Shown here: positions 23,239-31,173 of the stretch, in pieces
Layout of the letters: each line of letters begins with the position of its first letter
Position numbering within the stretch: position 1 is the first letter of the stretch
From: Oscillospiraceae bacterium
Lineage (GTDB): Bacteria > Bacillota > Clostridia > Oscillospirales > Ruminococcaceae
Reading direction: 5' to 3'
Assembly (NCBI GenBank): GCA_017460835.1
Contig: JAFUAD010000026.1
Coordinates: forward strand, 41,790 to 105,789
Length of the DNA: 64,000 bases
Notes under the pieces: generated by a model
Database searches by the model: none
The model's input: the letters and a program-made list of their open reading frames with translations, nothing else
Told to the model about the DNA's origin: nothing
Translations under genes and position numbers: made by a program

Positions 23239-24795
23239 ATGAATCAATTGAATAACCGAGAAACCGACTGGACCGAGACCGATCTGCCGGATGGCAGCGG
23301 TGCTCGGACAGGACAAACCGATTCTAGTGCAGAGCGTGCGGGAGCGCGCCTTGACCCCGGAGTTGGACGAAAGCAGAGATCCTATGAATCGCGAAGACTG
23401 CTGAAGGGTGCCGCAGGACATGCGGAGCCGGATGCAAAACGCGGGACAGAAGATCGGCATGCGGACAGACAGCAGGGGAGAATACGCACGGATCGGGACG
23501 GTGTTGCGGCGGTACTGGATGAGGTCGAGGCGGAACAGCGTCGGATTCACCGGAGACAACCGCCCGCTGCGGATTCTTCGGAGGGCTCGGATGAGGCTGC
23601 ACGGACAGAACGTCCGGCGCGGCGCAGGGGTAACCCTGAGACGAGTGCGGAGAGACGGAAAATGCACAGAACGGAGACGGACACTGGGTCTGCGGCTGAT
23701 GCGGAAACCGGAGCAAGGCATAAGTCCAAAACGAGCAAAAAGAAGAAAAAACGCAAGCGTTATACACTGACTGATGTTCTGAAGATTTTTATTCCATGGC
23801 GGGGCGATTCGGTCTTTGAGGGGCTGCGGAAAATCATTTTTTCTGCCGCTGTCGCTGTCGTGGGCGTCTGTACCTTCCTGATCAGCAGTTACTATATTGA
23901 TCTGTATCAGGCAAAGAAGGAATACGGCGACATGCAGGCAAGGATCGAGGAGACATTGAATAACAGAGGCTTTACCGTTCCGACCTATGTCGAGGACAAG
24001 GTGACAGGCGAGATCGTAGAGTATCTGGATTACAATGAAATCTATAATCAGTTCTACAGCCAGAACCCGGACCTGATCGGATATATCCGGATCAAGGGTA
24101 CGATGGTCAGCTATCCGGTCGTTCAGAAAAAATCCAATGACATCAACGATAACAAAAACGATTATTACCTTTATCGCACGTTCCATCAGGAGAGCTCGAA
24201 ATCCGGCTGCATTTTTATGGATTACCGGTGCCACTTCGATGAGGTACATGATCACTACCGAATCGTGGACAACTCCGACAACCTCCTGATCTACGGGCAT
24301 AATATGAATAACCAGACCATGTTCGGAAGCCTTCGGCATTATTACAAGAATCCTTCCTACTATATGGAGCATCCGACCGTTGAGCTCTATTCGCTCTACA
24401 ATCTCTATGACTATAAGATCTTTGCGATCTTTGTCACCGACGGCATGGATTTCGATTCCGAATATGCGTTTGACTGCTGGAATACACTCGACTTCGCAAA
24501 CGAAGATGAGTTTTACGCTTATGTCAATGAAGCGAAAAAACGGACAACTGTCAACACAAATGTTGATGTGAAGTATGGGGATCCGATCCTGACGCTTTAC
24601 ACTTGCCACGGATTGCATGCCAATGCCAAGCTGATTCTGATGTGCAGACAGGTACGTCCCGGCGAATCTCTGACTGAGGGTACAGAGAATGCCACATTGA
24701 ATGACAATGTGCTGTATACTCAGCAGTATTACAAATACGGTCATCCGAATACGTTTGACATCAATAAATTTGTCCCTTACGGTCCCGAATCGTAA
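23239..24795 (+). CDS. srtB: class B sortase with long charged cytoplasmic tail
   Basis: 518 residues; ATG 23239 follows ATGGAGGC. Residues 1-175 form an unusual Arg/Glu/Asp-rich, disordered cytoplasmic tail ending in a Lys cluster. One transmembrane helix (199-218) leads to the catalytic domain. The triad is His354 in LLIYGHNMNN, Cys456 in LTLYTC and Arg470 in LMCRQVR, with the class B hallmark of long insertions between H and C. It would cleave sorting signals and attach proteins to peptidoglycan. In clostridia class B enzymes can be the main sortase. The LPQTG protein at 1585-3903 is the only candidate substrate in the window. It lies beside a SpoIID-like gene. Confidence 0.92.
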   Translation: MNQLNNRETDWTETDLPDGSGARTGQTDSSAERAGARLDPGVGRKQRSYESRRLLKGAAGHAEPDAKRGTEDRHADRQQGRIRTDRDGVAAVLDEVEAEQRRIHRRQPPAADSSEGSDEAARTERPARRRGNPETSAERRKMHRTETDTGSAADAETGARHKSKTSKKKKKRKRYTLTDVLKIFIPWRGDSVFEGLRKIIFSAAVAVVGVCTFLISSYYIDLYQAKKEYGDMQARIEETLNNRGFTVPTYVEDKVTGEIVEYLDYNEIYNQFYSQNPDLIGYIRIKGTMVSYPVVQKKSNDINDNKNDYYLYRTFHQESSKSGCIFMDYRCHFDEVHDHYRIVDNSDNLLIYGHNMNNQTMFGSLRHYYKNPSYYMEHPTVELYSLYNLYDYKIFAIFVTDGMDFDSEYAFDCWNTLDFANEDEFYAYVNEAKKRTTVNTNVDVKYGDPILTLYTCHGLHANAKLILMCRQVRPGESLTEGTENATLNDNVLYTQQYYKYGHPNTFDINKFVPYGPES

Positions 24796-25195
24796 CGGAT
24801 TTTACCGATCTATATAACAGAAGCGCTGGAGGAAGCATCTGCGCCCGGAACGGACTTGTTCCGCGCACCTGCCGATTCTGTGCCGATGTTTTTCCCGCTG
24901 CATCATATTGTTTCCCGGCTGCGGGCGTACTGCCCCTCCGGAACGCAGAACTCCCTGCGGCGCACGAATCCGCAATATGACACACTTGCAGCTTTTACAG
25001 AAAAGAGATGAACGCAGTTCCGGCGAAACGGAACACTGCACCTCATCAGGATATGGGTGCGCACGGCATGCGGAACGGGTATCGCGTGCCGGCGAAAGGA
25101 GCGACATAACGGTTTAGACATAATCCCCACAGCAATCTTGGGGAAATAAAGCCGGCGGTTTTTGGCCGGTGAGATTGAATAATTGGAGAGAAGCT
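24796..25195 (+). other. 400-base non-coding stretch with strong hairpins
   Basis: No convincing gene: the open frames here have no RBS and biased composition. Hairpins include GCAGTTCCG / CGGAACACTGC (about 25014-25039), GCACC / GGTGC (about 25037-25060), GGCATGCG / CGCGTGCC (about 25064-25091), TCCCCA / TGGGGA (25124-25144) and CCGGC / GCCGG (25152-25169). CAATCT at 25133 can instead pair with AGATTG at 25172, close to the RBS GGAGAG of the SpoIID-like gene. The alternative pairing suggests a regulated leader, but no known riboswitch consensus is recognised. Confidence 0.5.
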
Positions 25196-26506
25196 ATGCA
25201 AGCTCGAACGCGAAGAAACCGCGTCGCGATTCTGGTTTCCATTACGCTGTGCCTCACCAGTACATGTGAGATGCAGGGTGACAGATTCGCTTCGCAGCGC
25301 TCACGAGCTGCCAATATCGCGTATGCAGCGACAATCGGTGACTTCGGGAACGGATCGGATGCACAAGCCGGTTCGGAAACAGCCGCCGGGAGCCGCAGCC
25401 CCTATGCGGGTGCAGACGCATATGAAGTTGCTGACTGGTGGAAGGCAGATATAAGTGAATACGATGGAAGCCTGACGCTGATCAGTTACGAGGCAGCGTA
25501 CACGGAGCCGGACGACCCGCTTACGATGACCACTGCAGTGACAACAGATACCATTCTTGACCTGGATTACGGCTTCTATGAGGAGCCTGATATAAATTTC
25601 AGCGAGAATATTGAATATGAAAGCGTCGAAACAACAGCAGCGGCTCTGCCGTCTGTTGTGACAACGGTTCAGGAGCCTGTTACGACTGCGCCGCAGACTG
25701 TGCAGGCAATCCCCGGAAGCGTTGTGTTTCATTCGTCCGGATACGGACACGGCGTCGGCATGAGTCAGAACGGCGCTAATTTCTACGCCATGTATGACGG
25801 CTGGACGTACGACCAGATTTTGAGTTTTTATTACCCCGGTACTACGCTTGTCCGGCGCAGTAACGTGGAAAATGAATCTATGACAGTCAGCGGAAAGACC
25901 GACAGTGTGCTTTCGATCCTTTCGCAGATCTGTTACAATGAGATGGGCGGCTCCTTTTCAGTCGAAGCAATCAAAGCACAAGCAGTTGCTGCTTATTCCT
26001 TCTATCTTTACAATGGAAAAGCTGCCGGTATGATTTGCAAGCCGAACCCGCCTCAGAGAGTTGTGGATGCCGTACAATCGGTGCTCGGCATCGCGGTTTA
26101 TTACAATAATGCACCGGCTTTGACAACATTTTATGCATCCAGCGGCGGAGCGACTGCCAACTGCTCGGATATCTTCTACGGAAGCATTCCCTATCTTGTC
26201 AGTATCCCCGTCCGGCATGACGATACATCTGATCCGAATTACAGCAGCACGAAGGTGTTTTCTGTCAGCTCCCTCAAATCAAAGCTTCAGAACGCATATC
26301 ATGTGCAATTGTCAGGCAACCCGTATGATTGGATTCAACTTGAGTACGGTGACGGCGGCTATGTAGCCAATGCCGTGATCGGCGGGCAAGTTCGCGTGAA
26401 GGGCAATGAACTGCGCAATGTGCTTGGTCTGAAGTCTCCGAAGTTTTCGTTTGTGTATGAGGATGCTTCCTCCGGAACAGAACAGACAACGGCTGCGCCG
26501 CTCTGA
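25196..26506 (+). CDS. SpoIID/LytB-domain protein with permuted motif order
   Basis: 436 residues, ATG 25196 with GGAGAG upstream. A signal peptide or N-terminal anchor covers about 10-30. A Thr-rich low-complexity region follows to about 170. The motif GYGHGVGMSQNGA (182-194) and ILSFYYPGT come first. Next comes CYNEMGGSFSVEAIKAQAVAAY (about 246-267, split here as NEMG, E249 being the expected catalytic Glu, and EAIKAQAVAA), and finally GNELRNVLGLKSPKF (403-417). In ordinary SpoIID the last two elements precede the GHGVGMSQ motif, so this domain is circularly permuted. The family trims denuded glycan strands in peptidoglycan. It follows the sortase gene in the same direction. Confidence 0.85.
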   Translation: MQARTRRNRVAILVSITLCLTSTCEMQGDRFASQRSRAANIAYAATIGDFGNGSDAQAGSETAAGSRSPYAGADAYEVADWWKADISEYDGSLTLISYEAAYTEPDDPLTMTTAVTTDTILDLDYGFYEEPDINFSENIEYESVETTAAALPSVVTTVQEPVTTAPQTVQAIPGSVVFHSSGYGHGVGMSQNGANFYAMYDGWTYDQILSFYYPGTTLVRRSNVENESMTVSGKTDSVLSILSQICYNEMGGSFSVEAIKAQAVAAYSFYLYNGKAAGMICKPNPPQRVVDAVQSVLGIAVYYNNAPALTTFYASSGGATANCSDIFYGSIPYLVSIPVRHDDTSDPNYSSTKVFSVSSLKSKLQNAYHVQLSGNPYDWIQLEYGDGGYVANAVIGGQVRVKGNELRNVLGLKSPKFSFVYEDASSGTEQTTAAPL

Positions 26507-26618
26507 GTTCGGCATCAGTCAGACATCTTAGGTTTAGTCTTTTTGCGATTTGTTTTTTGTGAGATCCGGGAATCGGATCAGTTGCGCATCCGGAGAGCGG
26601 ATGCAGATATGAGATGAG

Positions 26619-26652
26619 AAAAAATCCCGCGCAGCTTTGTGCGGGATTTTTT
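26619..26652. terminator. Bidirectional terminator after the SpoIID-like gene
   Basis: A perfect 12-bp stem AAAAAATCCCGC / GCGGGATTTTTT with a 10-base loop; A-rich on one side and T-rich on the other. Confidence 0.9.
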
Positions 26653-26690
26653 GCAAAAACACTTTTTTATTTTCTTTCGGGAGGGGTTTT

Positions 26691-28388
26691 ATGAACAAGA
26701 CAAGATGCGGTGCGCTGCTGGTTACCGGTGCGCTGATCGCGGCTTCGGCGGCGACGGTGCTTCAGATTTCCGCAGCAACCGCCTCCGATGTCCGTCATCT
26801 GTTCGGCACACTGACGGTCTCGGAGGACCCGGTCAAGGCGGATGACTTCAACGGCGATGCGAAGATCAATTCCGTTGATCTGACGCTGATGAAGCGCGAT
26901 CTGCTGACCGACGAGCCGGGCGGTCCTGCCGCCGAATCCGTGATTCCGGCGACGGAGACAACCGTCAAACTGATCGGCAGAACGCTGCTGAAGGATCAGG
27001 CGGAGTGGCTCGTGCAGAGCGGCTCGGCGGTGGAGTGTACCGTCACCGGAACCGCTGCCAGCGTGACGATCGTCGGCGACGGCTGCGTGTATTCAGATGA
27101 AAAATACCGTCCGCGCTATGCCGTCTATGTCGATGACGAGCTGCTGACCGATGTTGTCATGAGCGAGCCGAAACAGACCGTACCGCTGTTTCAGGGCACC
27201 GCGCAGCGCACGGCTAAGGTCAGGGTGATTCATCTTTCTGAGGCGAACAACGGCGCGATCGGCGTGCAGGATTTCACGGTCACCTCGTCCGCGAAGCAGC
27301 CCGTGAAGCCGACCGCCAAGAAGGATCTGACGATCGAATTTATCGGCGATTCGATCACCTGCGCATACGGCGTCGAGGCCGATTCGCAGTATGTGAGCTT
27401 TGAGACCGGAACCGAGAATTTCACGATGTCCTATGCGTATCTGACCGCGGAGATGCTCGATGCGGATTACAGCGCAGTCAGCTACAGCGGCCACGGCATC
27501 ATTTCCGGCTATTCCAATGACGGCGCGGTCAATACAGAAAGCCTTGTGCCGCCGGTCTATGAATTTGTCGGCAAGCCCGCGGATTATCAGACCGAGTGGG
27601 ATTTCGCGGCGAATCCGAACGATGTGGTTGTGGTGAATCTCGGCACGAACGACGATTCCTATGCGACAAAGGATCTGGAGACACGCGGCAAGGAGTATCA
27701 GGAGGGCTATGTCAGCTTCCTCAAGCAGATCCGCGCGAAGAATCCGGATGCCGCGATCGTCTGCACGCTCGGTATCATGGGCTGCGAGGAGCTTTATCCG
27801 TATATCGAGGCTGCGGTCGCCGAGGTCAATGACCCGAAGATCACCTGCTACCAGTCCCCGACGCAGAAATCCGCCGACGGCTACGGCGCAGACTGGCATC
27901 CGTCCCCGAAAACGCACCAGCTCAATGCCTATCTGCTCGCGGACAAGATCTGCGACGCGATCGGCAGAGAGTCCAGCAAGATCGGCATTGATCTCGCGAT
28001 GGACGGCGAGTACGGCACGCGGATGACCGGCGGCAACATGTGGCCGTATTACGCGGAGTGGAACAAGTCCATGAACCTCAACATCACCGCGGGCGGCAGC
28101 AGCAAGGAGGACATCCAGTTCTACATCACGAACCTGAATCTGCCCGCCGGCAGCTATGAGCTGTCGTTCGATGTCAAGGGTGCCGAAAGCGTTGAGATTC
28201 CCTATGAGATTCACAATATCGCGGATCCGTCCGTTGTGTATTGCAGCGATTCGGTCACCGGGACGCACGGCAGCACCGCATTTACCATGACCAAAGCGGA
28301 CACCGCCTGCGAGATCGTGTTCTATCTCGGCAGCATCGGCAGCGGCAATATCACCTTTGAAAATGTGACACTTTATAAAACCGCATAA
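26691..28388 (+). CDS. secreted SGNH esterase (CE2-like) with half dockerin
   Basis: 565 residues, ATG 26691 behind GGGAGGGG. The signal peptide ends near AATA (about residue 31). Residues 50-72 hold one dockerin Ca2+ loop and helix (DFNGDAKINSVDLTLMKRDL); the first half is degenerate. A jelly-roll domain (about 95-205) precedes an SGNH hydrolase: EFIGDSITCAYG with Ser221, NLGTNDDS, and DWHPSP with D401/H403. This two-domain layout matches CE2 acetylxylan esterases. A further beta-sandwich domain at the C-terminus (about 455-565) may bind carbohydrate. It would remove acetyl groups from hemicellulose. Dockerin location at the N-terminus is uncommon. Confidence 0.88.
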   Translation: MNKTRCGALLVTGALIAASAATVLQISAATASDVRHLFGTLTVSEDPVKADDFNGDAKINSVDLTLMKRDLLTDEPGGPAAESVIPATETTVKLIGRTLLKDQAEWLVQSGSAVECTVTGTAASVTIVGDGCVYSDEKYRPRYAVYVDDELLTDVVMSEPKQTVPLFQGTAQRTAKVRVIHLSEANNGAIGVQDFTVTSSAKQPVKPTAKKDLTIEFIGDSITCAYGVEADSQYVSFETGTENFTMSYAYLTAEMLDADYSAVSYSGHGIISGYSNDGAVNTESLVPPVYEFVGKPADYQTEWDFAANPNDVVVVNLGTNDDSYATKDLETRGKEYQEGYVSFLKQIRAKNPDAAIVCTLGIMGCEELYPYIEAAVAEVNDPKITCYQSPTQKSADGYGADWHPSPKTHQLNAYLLADKICDAIGRESSKIGIDLAMDGEYGTRMTGGNMWPYYAEWNKSMNLNITAGGSSKEDIQFYITNLNLPAGSYELSFDVKGAESVEIPYEIHNIADPSVVYCSDSVTGTHGSTAFTMTKADTACEIVFYLGSIGSGNITFENVTLYKTA

Positions 28389-28395
28389 AAAATGA

Positions 28396-28424
28396 GGGGA
28401 GGGAACCGGCGTTCCCTCCCCTTT
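28396..28424. terminator. Bidirectional terminator between the esterase and hom
   Basis: A perfect 11-bp stem (GGGGAGGGAAC / GTTCCCTCCCC) with a 4-base loop and TTTGT after it on the plus strand. Confidence 0.9.
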
Positions 28425-28434
28425 GTGTTGTATG

Positions 28435-29685
28435 TTATGCATCCATGACCGGCATCCAGTGCGCCGGCTTCATGCCCAGTTCGTTCAGCTTGTCCAGAAT
28501 CAGCGCGCGTTCCTTCGCATTCAGCTTCACCGAAATGACGCACGCATTGTCGATGACATCCATTGCGTCCTCGTCATGCCCGATGCCGATCAGGATCGCG
28601 GATAGATTCTGCGCCAGCGCCTCTACATCCTGTGCCGCCTCAAACCGGATGAACATGCCGCTCACCAGCTCGTCGATTCCGGCAACGAAATCCTGCGTTC
28701 CGGCGTCGATCCAGAACTGCGAGAACACCGTTTTATGATGCTTCACTGCCTCGATGACATCGCCCATGACCGCACTGGCCGTCGGCATTTTGCCGGCGCC
28801 GCGCCCCGTGAAGTATGCGCGGTCGATCGCATCGCCGCAGACCTCCACGCAGTTGAACACGCCGTCTACGCGGGAAATCAGATTCTCATGCGGCACAAAC
28901 ATCGGCATGACCGCCGGCAGGATTCTGCCGTCCTCCAGCTTTATGACGGAGGCGATCAGCTTCACGGCGCCGTCGAGCGCATCGGCTGCATAGGCGTCCT
29001 CCAGCGTGATCTGCCGGATGCCCTCGGTATACACGCTCTCCGGATAGACATGCTTTCCGAACGCGAGCGAGGACAGAATGCAGATCTTGCGGCAGGCATC
29101 GTGCCCGTCCACATCGGCGCTGGGCTCGCGCTCGGCATAGCCGTGCTTCTGCGCCTTTTCGAGCGCCTCCTCAAAGCGCATCCCGTCTGTCAGCATCTTA
29201 TTGAGAATGTAATTCGTCGTGCCGTTCAGAATGCCGAAAATTGCGGTGATCTCATTCGCGGCGAGGCAGCGGTGCAGCGGGCGGATAATCGGGATTGCGC
29301 CGCCGACGGATGCCTCAAAGAAGCAGTTGCAGGAATGCGCCTTTGCCTCCGCAAGCAGCTCTGCGCCCTTTTGTGCGATCAGCTCCTTGTTCGAGGTTAC
29401 GACACTGATATCATTTTGCAGGCAGCGCATCAGATAGGTGAATGCCGGCTCGACGCCGCCCATGCACTCCGCGACGACCGTGACCTCCTTGTCCGCGAGG
29501 ATCGTGTCAATGGATTTCACGAATTTGTCCGCGTAGGGAGAATCCGGAAAATCGCGGAGATCGAGGATATAGGCGAGCTCCATCGGAGAGCCGGCCTTTT
29601 CCTCGATTTTTGCTTCATTTCTGTGGAACAGCTCCACAACACCGGAGCCGACCGTACCGTAACCCAAAACTGCAAATTTCTTCAT
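28435..29685 (-). CDS. hom: homoserine dehydrogenase
   Basis: 416 residues; ATG at 29685 behind GGGGAGC. NAD(P)-binding GYGTVGSGVVE is at the N-terminus, the catalytic domain has ILNGTTNYILNKM and the AYADALDG-type sequence, and an ACT domain of about 80 residues closes the protein (FVRFEAAQDVEAL-like start, here MFIRFEAAQDVEAL). The ACT domain usually mediates threonine feedback. It reduces aspartate semialdehyde to homoserine for Met and Thr. Located 54 bases after an ACT-domain regulator in one operon. Confidence 0.96.
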   Translation of the reverse strand: MKKFAVLGYGTVGSGVVELFHRNEAKIEEKAGSPMELAYILDLRDFPDSPYADKFVKSIDTILADKEVTVVAECMGGVEPAFTYLMRCLQNDISVVTSNKELIAQKGAELLAEAKAHSCNCFFEASVGGAIPIIRPLHRCLAANEITAIFGILNGTTNYILNKMLTDGMRFEEALEKAQKHGYAEREPSADVDGHDACRKICILSSLAFGKHVYPESVYTEGIRQITLEDAYAADALDGAVKLIASVIKLEDGRILPAVMPMFVPHENLISRVDGVFNCVEVCGDAIDRAYFTGRGAGKMPTASAVMGDVIEAVKHHKTVFSQFWIDAGTQDFVAGIDELVSGMFIRFEAAQDVEALAQNLSAILIGIGHDEDAMDVIDNACVISVKLNAKERALILDKLNELGMKPAHWMPVMDA

Positions 29686-29739
29686 ACACTTTTCGCTCCC
29701 CATTTTGCGGGGGAGCACTACCTCATTTCCTTGAATATT

Positions 29740-30192
29740 TTATGATCCGGACAGCAGACGGACCTCGACGACGCCCTTGCGCTCGGAAAGTGTGCTGCAA
29801 AGCGCCGAAATACCGGCTGCGTCCTGCAAGCGGAATGTCACGGTGACCGTTGCCGCGCCGTCGATCGGAATGCTCTGGTTCAGCGTCAGGACATTTGCCT
29901 GCGCATCGCTCAGCGTGTGCAGCACGCCGGAGAGCACGCCGGATTCATCGTGCAGCAGCAGATAGACCGTAAAAATGTGCTCCCGCATCTGCTCCTCATA
30001 AACAAAAACCGAATCCCGGTATTTATAAAAGGCGCTGCGCGAGATGCCGACTGAGCGGCAGGCAGCGGAGGAGCTTTTTTCCTCGCGGTTTGCGAGCATG
30101 CGTTTTACGGTCAGGGTTTTGAGGATCACCTCGGGCAATACTGCGCTATCGACGACGACCCAGTTTTTTTGGCGATCGGACATGACAGCCAT
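29740..30192 (-). CDS. ACT domain protein, UPF0735/PheB family
   Basis: 150 residues. The N-terminal half contains a helix-turn-helix-like segment (AACRSVGISRSAFYKYRDSV), and the C-terminal half an ACT domain (FTVYLLLHDESGVLSGVLHTL). This is the UPF0735 (PheB) arrangement, usually placed just before homoserine dehydrogenase in Firmicutes, as here. It probably senses an amino acid and regulates aspartate-family synthesis, though its direct action on DNA is unproven. It is the first gene after a consensus promoter. Confidence 0.9.
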   Translation of the reverse strand: MAVMSDRQKNWVVVDSAVLPEVILKTLTVKRMLANREEKSSSAACRSVGISRSAFYKYRDSVFVYEEQMREHIFTVYLLLHDESGVLSGVLHTLSDAQANVLTLNQSIPIDGAATVTVTFRLQDAAGISALCSTLSERKGVVEVRLLSGS

Positions 30193-30245
30193 GACCTCCC
30201 CTTGCTAATCCGCACCAGACGGACAGTTGTTTTTTGCACATGTTC

Positions 30246-30274
30246 ATTATACCACAATTCTTCCCGTTTGTCAA
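30246..30274 (-). promoter_or_regulatory. Promoter of the ACT protein-hom operon
   Basis: Minus strand TTGACA, 17 bases, TATAAT: both hexamers are exact consensus. It lies 54 bases before the start codon. Confidence 0.92.
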
Positions 30275-30305
30275 GCCTGTTCAGCCAGTTTCTCACGGCA
30301 CAAAA

Positions 30306-30334
30306 AAGGCACCGCTCGCAATGAGCAGTGCCTT
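30306..30334 (-). terminator. Terminator of the asd-dapA-dapB operon
   Basis: Minus strand stem AAGGCACTGCTC / GAGCGGTGCCTT (one wobble) with a 5-base loop and T6 tail, 11 bases after the dapB stop. Confidence 0.92.
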
Positions 30335-30345
30335 CATTTTATGTA

Positions 30346-31107
30346 TCAATCTGTTTCCGCGAGCAGGTGCGTCATATCATAGAGCATCGGCGGCTTTCCG
30401 ACAAGGAACAGCGCGGCATTGACCGAGCCCTCGGCGAACACGCGCTTTGAGGACGCGGTGTGCTTGATGGAGATGCACTCATCGGGGCCTGCGAACAGAA
30501 CCTCATGCTCGCCGACGATCGTGCCGCCGCGGATCGAGTGCATGCCGATCTCGGTGATCTCGCGCTTTTTCCGGACACTGTGCCGGTCATAGACCGGGTG
30601 CTTCGGCGGGTCGGTCTCCGCGATAATCGCATCCGCGATCATCAGTGCCGTGCCGGAGGGCGCGTCGATCTTCTGATTGTGGTGCTTCTCGATGATCTCG
30701 ATATCGAAGCGGTTGCCGAGCACCGCCGCTGCCTTGCGCGAGAGCGCGAGCAGAAGCTGAATGCCGACGGACATATTGAACGAGGAGAACAGCGCCGCAG
30801 ACTTTGCCGCAGCCCGGATCTGTGCGAACTGCTCCTCCGAATACCCCGTTGTCGCGAGCACGACCGGTGTGCCGGTTGCCTGTGCAAATTCCAGCAGCGA
30901 ATCAAGGCAGCTCGGATGACTGTAATCAATCACGACATCCGGCTTTTCCTGCATCTTTGCGATGCTGTCATAGACCGGAAATTTGAAATCGGAATCGGTG
31001 TGCAGGTCGATGCCGCAACAGACGCAGCAGTCATCGCGCTCTGCAATGCACGCGACCAGATTTCTGCCCATCTTGCCGCAGACGCCGCTGATTGCAATCT
31101 GAATCAT
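30346..31107 (-). CDS. dapB: 4-hydroxy-tetrahydrodipicolinate reductase
   Basis: 253 residues. The nucleotide-binding SGVCGKMGRNL, the FSSFNMSVGIQLL segment and EIIEKHHNQKIDAPSGTA with the catalytic His and Lys are all present. It performs the second committed step to lysine and diaminopimelate, in the cytosol. It follows dapA by 66 bases with a strong hairpin in the gap, which may adjust relative expression. Confidence 0.97.
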   Translation of the reverse strand: MIQIAISGVCGKMGRNLVACIAERDDCCVCCGIDLHTDSDFKFPVYDSIAKMQEKPDVVIDYSHPSCLDSLLEFAQATGTPVVLATTGYSEEQFAQIRAAAKSAALFSSFNMSVGIQLLLALSRKAAAVLGNRFDIEIIEKHHNQKIDAPSGTALMIADAIIAETDPPKHPVYDRHSVRKKREITEIGMHSIRGGTIVGEHEVLFAGPDECISIKHTASSKRVFAEGSVNAALFLVGKPPMLYDMTHLLAETD

Positions 31108-31132
31108 TTTTTTACCTTCTTTCCTGATAATT

Positions 31133-31165
31133 CATATGCCGCCTGATCCGTTCAGACGGCATATG
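31133..31165 (-). promoter_or_regulatory. Intercistronic hairpin between dapA and dapB
   Basis: A 14-bp stem (minus strand CATATGCCGTCTGA / TCAGGCGGCATATG, one wobble) with a 5-base loop. On the minus strand no T-run follows, so it is more likely an mRNA stabiliser or processing site than a terminator. The RBS of dapB (GAAAGAAGG) lies after it. Confidence 0.6.
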
Positions 31166-31173
31166 CTTCCTTT

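Noticed and set aside
23291-23404. A 37-codon frame inside the sortase tail with ordinary-looking composition
   Set aside because: No ribosome-binding site and full overlap with the sortase frame; kept only as a caution on the tail.
24908-25117. A 69-codon frame before the SpoIID-like gene
   Set aside because: Poor start, Arg/Gly-biased composition and location over strong RNA hairpins; treated as non-coding leader.
31133-31165. ATGCCGTCTGAA inside the dapA-dapB hairpin, identical to the Neisseria DNA uptake sequence
   Set aside because: The genome is clearly a Firmicute, the word is one arm of a hairpin, and the related copy at 5139 differs at the last base. A chance match is the simplest explanation.
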